Shown here one piece after another: positions 19,094-21,491 of a stretch of DNA of 21,491 nt. The notes below the pieces were generated by a model. That model worked only from the letters and a program-made list of their open reading frames with translations. It had not been told where the DNA came from and did not search any database. Location of the stretch: positions 1-21,491 of IMG/VR virus record IMGVR_UViG_3300037502_001039, one strand, 5' to 3'. Source of the stretch: a virus. Position numbers and translations under genes: made by a program. Positions within the stretch are counted from its first letter, which is position 1. Every line of letters starts with the position of its first letter.

Positions 19094-21420
19094 TATTTAC
19101 CCCTTTTCGCCATGCCAACAGGGCCACCTTCGAGCATCTTCATCATCTTGTACATCCGAGCCGCACCTTTGCGCCGTGAGCCACCGCCCATGTTGCGAAC
19201 TGCCTTGGCCGTGAATACGAACTCACCGTCAGAGAGCATTGCGGGGATGCTGTCAGAAGTCCCGGTTCCTGGTCCGTTGATCGGGCCCGTCTTACGCGGG
19301 AACTTCTCAACACCCATGATTCCAGAGCCGCTCTTTGCCATGTAAAGCATCGGAATGCCGTAGATGCCTTCTCTGTTGTAGGGCTGCGGAATGCCACCCG
19401 GTTGCAAGGTGAAGGCAGGAGCAGAGTAAGGGGATGCGCCGATTGTGGGCATCACGCTGTAACGCGGAGGCTCTACGACAGTGTCCGCAAGTCTGAACCC
19501 AGGATCACTAAGCTTACGATCATCCGCAAAGAGATCAGGGCGCTGCTCCTTAAACGTCGGACCACCAATCTTTTCCCCCGTGGTAGGGTCAAAGTCAAGC
19601 GGCGTCGGATCTGTCGGAGGCGCTTTCATCGCGCCTGATGCGCTAAGGGCCAAGGCTCCAGCGCCGGCTAAAGTACCGTATCTGCCGAGAAGAGTTGTAG
19701 CGTTTGGATCGATAAAAATGTCGGAGAAAGAATCCAAAGACGGGTTCTTGTAGAACGCTTTTGCCCTATCAATAATCCCAGGGGACTCGCCAGCAGCAGT
19801 TGTACCACCGCCACCAGTTGTACCACCCCCACCAGTTGTACCACCGCCACCAGAAACTGTAGGCACCTTTTCAAACGTCAAAGGACGGCTACCTGGAGTT
19901 GGGGTGTATTTATACCCTTCAATCGGAAGACCACCTACGGAATCAGCAGCAGCACCAAAACCTTCAATACCAGTAAGATTTGGTGTGTAACCCCTACCCG
20001 CACCTCCTACTTGATCCGCCGCCTCACCGAAACCAGCAATACCGCTTGGTGGTTCAAAAGAAACCGGAGGCGGCACATTTGCTGTTGGGGTTGTATTTAA
20101 AGGAGCAGTAGCCGGAGCAGTAGCTGGAGCAGTATAAGGAGCGATTGCAGAATCAACAGGAGCTTTGTAAGAAGTGGGCATCGCTGTTGCCGATTCAAGA
20201 GGAGACAATCCTCCTTCAAAACCAACAGGAATTCCTCCTGGAGCGGACGGTGCAGGGTAAAAACCAGCAGCGCCACCAACCTGATCCGCAGCAGCACCAA
20301 AGCCGTCAATACCCGTCACGGGAGTAGCAGGTGGGGCAGCCGTTGCTGTAAGTGCGGTCGGGGCCGAACCTGTGAGCCGCTCCCACTGGCCTGCGATTGT
20401 CGTCGGTCCTGTGTAACTTCCTGGCGTAAATGCGGCGCTTCCACCAGCAACTCCTTGAATTGCGCCTGCGGTAAGGGCTGAAACAGCACCCTGCTTCAAG
20501 GCAACCGATATCTTGTCACCTGCTACCGCGCTAGAAGTAAAACCTCCAACAAATCCACTAACTGCTGCGGTTCCTACCTTAGAAGTAAGTATTGGAGCAG
20601 CTTTACCTAGCGTTGTAGCCACGGTCGGCCCTAAGAAATAACCAGCGGCAACGGCTATCGCAACACGGCCAATGGGGCTCTTTGCAATCTTCTTAACACC
20701 ATTGACAACACCCTTGACCACGCTCGTAACGGCTTTGCCCACGGACTTCACAACACTGCCCACGGCCTTTACGACGCTCTTCACCGCGCCAGTGACTGCC
20801 TTAACAACTTTCTTTAAAAAGAACTCAGGCAACCCTGTGTAAGGGTTGATCGTCCCCGATCCACCCATGGCCTTGAGCATTGCTGCTTCTTGCGGGGTGA
20901 TGTGAGCAAGCATGGTGTCGCCATTACGACCCATCTGCTGCATCGCCTGGGCAACAGGACTCATCGGTGCAGGGGGCAACGAAGCAAGGCCTCCCTTTGC
21001 CATACGCAACGGAGGCTGCGCGTTCATGCTCGGCGTGAGCTTGTTCAACGCCATCTGGAACATGGTGAAGAATTCAACGTCGAAAGACGCTGGCAACAAC
21101 TCTTCAGGAATGCCCTCTTGCAGGGCCAACTGCCGAATCTCTGCGTAATCGCCAGGATTCTCCAGAATCACCTGGACCAGATCCTTGAGCGCTATTACAA
21201 GCACCGGAGGCAGATTTGCCATCTCCAATTGAGCAAGGAATTGTTCCGTTGTCTGAGGATCCATCTCAGACATCGAGTCGAACATATCCGAACTGAACTG
21301 GGGTGGGCTTACGTTTGTGCGGAGGTCCTCATATACCCCAGCAACCTTCGGGTCTGCGTAAACATTGGGTGCGTCAGCGGCCTGCCCCGTGGGCAACGCC
21401 ATAATGCCGTCTTCATTCAT
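19093..21420 (-). CDS. Modular phage structural protein with amphipathic segment and tape-measure-like C-terminus (775 aa)
   Basis: A 775-residue multi-part protein. Residues 1-135 are helical. MAKGGLASL is at 140-148. DTMLAHITPQEAAMLKAMGG (168-187), followed by SGTINPYTGLPEFF, is a block I recall from aquatic phage structural proteins. Residues 199-246 are a Lys/Val-rich amphipathic repeat, then comes a hydrophobic segment (251-271). From 370 to 540 it is Ala/Pro/Gly-rich with three GFG-AAD-VGG repeats and a triple GGGGTT run. The C-terminus has GPGTGTSDSIPAMLS (716-730) followed by DGEFVFTAKAVRNMG, resembling the end of many tape-measure and tail proteins. GGAAAGGAT before 21420 supports this start. 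Role inferred: tail or ejection component that may contact membrane. Confidence 0.78.
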   Translation of the reverse strand: MNEDGIMALPTGQAADAPNVYADPKVAGVYEDLRTNVSPPQFSSDMFDSMSEMDPQTTEQFLAQLEMANLPPVLVIALKDLVQVILENPGDYAEIRQLALQEGIPEELLPASFDVEFFTMFQMALNKLTPSMNAQPPLRMAKGGLASLPPAPMSPVAQAMQQMGRNGDTMLAHITPQEAAMLKAMGGSGTINPYTGLPEFFLKKVVKAVTGAVKSVVKAVGSVVKSVGKAVTSVVKGVVNGVKKIAKSPIGRVAIAVAAGYFLGPTVATTLGKAAPILTSKVGTAAVSGFVGGFTSSAVAGDKISVALKQGAVSALTAGAIQGVAGGSAAFTPGSYTGPTTIAGQWERLTGSAPTALTATAAPPATPVTGIDGFGAAADQVGGAAGFYPAPSAPGGIPVGFEGGLSPLESATAMPTSYKAPVDSAIAPYTAPATAPATAPLNTTPTANVPPPVSFEPPSGIAGFGEAADQVGGAGRGYTPNLTGIEGFGAAADSVGGLPIEGYKYTPTPGSRPLTFEKVPTVSGGGGTTGGGGTTGGGGTTAAGESPGIIDRAKAFYKNPSLDSFSDIFIDPNATTLLGRYGTLAGAGALALSASGAMKAPPTDPTPLDFDPTTGEKIGGPTFKEQRPDLFADDRKLSDPGFRLADTVVEPPRYSVMPTIGASPYSAPAFTLQPGGIPQPYNREGIYGIPMLYMAKSGSGIMGVEKFPRKTGPINGPGTGTSDSIPAMLSDGEFVFTAKAVRNMGGGSRRKGAARMYKMMKMLEGGPVGMAKRGK
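19799..19852 (-). repeat. Three tandem 18-bp repeats encoding GGGGTT
   Basis: GTTGTACCACCGCCACCA occurs three times head to tail at 19799-19816, 19817-19834 (one G to C change) and 19835-19852. It encodes a flexible glycine/threonine linker in the 775-residue protein and is a likely slippage site. Confidence 0.85.
20683..20826 (-). other. Coding segment for a Lys/Val amphipathic repeat
   Basis: Residues 199-246 of the 775-residue protein repeat units such as VVKAVTGAVKSVVKAVGSVV and VKSVGKAVTSVVKGVV, with lysine about every four to seven residues and small or hydrophobic residues between. The pattern resembles membrane-active amphipathic helices and is followed by a hydrophobic segment (GRVAIAVAAGYFLGPT). 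Confidence 0.6.
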
Positions 21421-21425
21421 GGCAA

Positions 21426-21476
21426 TCCTTTCCGAATTGGGTCTATGTGGCTCGTGGGCCGCGCGCCGGGAAAGGA
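21426..21476 (-). promoter_or_regulatory. Inverted repeat that could mask the ribosome binding site of the 775-aa gene
   Basis: TCCTTTCC (21426-21433) and GGAAAGGA (21469-21476) are perfect 8-bp inverted arms 35 bases apart. On the minus-strand transcript, the arm nearest the ATG at 21420 is exactly the GGAAAGGA ribosome binding site, so folding would hide it. The rest of 21421-21491 holds no convincing gene, and no clear -10/-35 pair is visible. Confidence 0.4.
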
Positions 21477-21491
21477 CGCGAAATTAACCAA

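Noticed and set aside
19799-19852. Three 18-bp repeats as a CRISPR-like array
   Set aside because: The units are directly adjacent with no spacers and encode an in-frame glycine linker.
1-21491. tRNA, rRNA, insertion sequences or integrase
   Set aside because: I found no cloverleaf-like sequence, transposase, terminal inverted repeats or recombinase motif on either strand by eye; a tRNA scan and profile search would settle it.

Overview
This window looks like a piece of a tailed double-stranded DNA bacteriophage genome, probably from an uncultured environmental (aquatic-type) phage of a Gram-negative bacterium. The evidence is the very dense packing of genes, strong AAAGGAG-type ribosome binding sites, stop/start ATGA overlaps, a phage-type replication module, and four large low-complexity structural genes with motifs I recall from aquatic phages. 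I see no integrase, transposase, tRNA, rRNA or CRISPR array. The host and exact phage group cannot be named from the sequence alone. Large internal-virion-like proteins make a podovirus-like particle plausible but not proven.

Layout. (1) Positions 1-2891, minus strand: a tightly overlapping operon of small early-type genes. It starts with a ribbon-helix-helix regulator and contains two more small DNA-binding (helix-turn-helix) proteins, a DUF3310 protein with an AT-hook tail, a 54-residue membrane protein and several unidentified phage proteins. (2) Positions 2892-3061: a gene-free junction with three hairpins (one terminator-like) and a promoter containing a perfect 12-bp palindrome, ACTACCGGTAGT, which is a candidate operator for the ribbon-helix-helix protein. 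(3) Positions 3062-9657, minus strand: the replication module. In transcription order it encodes two unidentified proteins, a probable ssDNA-binding protein, a terminator-like hairpin, an archaeo-eukaryotic-type primase, a UvrD-like helicase and a family A DNA polymerase with 3'-5' exonuclease. (4) Positions 9658-9732: a divergent promoter region. (5) Positions 9733-11894, plus strand: a two-gene island with a SNF2-type helicase/translocase and a RecB-like PD-(D/E)XK nuclease. (6) Positions 11840-21420, minus strand: four large structural genes (775, 544, 725 and 1140 aa, in transcription order), which converge on and overlap the nuclease gene tail to tail.

How it fits together. Primase, UvrD helicase and polymerase are translationally coupled and should make, unwind and copy DNA together. 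The putative ssDNA-binding protein lies just upstream, and the SNF2/nuclease pair is divergently transcribed, as expected for recombination or DNA processing during replication. No DnaB or T7-gp4-type replicative helicase is present in the window. The structural block probably encodes internal-virion, ejection or tail components. One of them carries a Lys/Val-rich amphipathic segment next to a membrane segment and a tape-measure-like C-terminal motif.

The least expected signals are: the palindromic operator with an 11/12-match copy 8.9 kb away inside the nuclease gene; the primase with a PriL-like cysteine pattern; a polymerase with leucine at the position equivalent to E. coli Pol I residue 762; short peptide motifs shared between different structural proteins; and a 22-bp direct repeat spanning two stop/start junctions.
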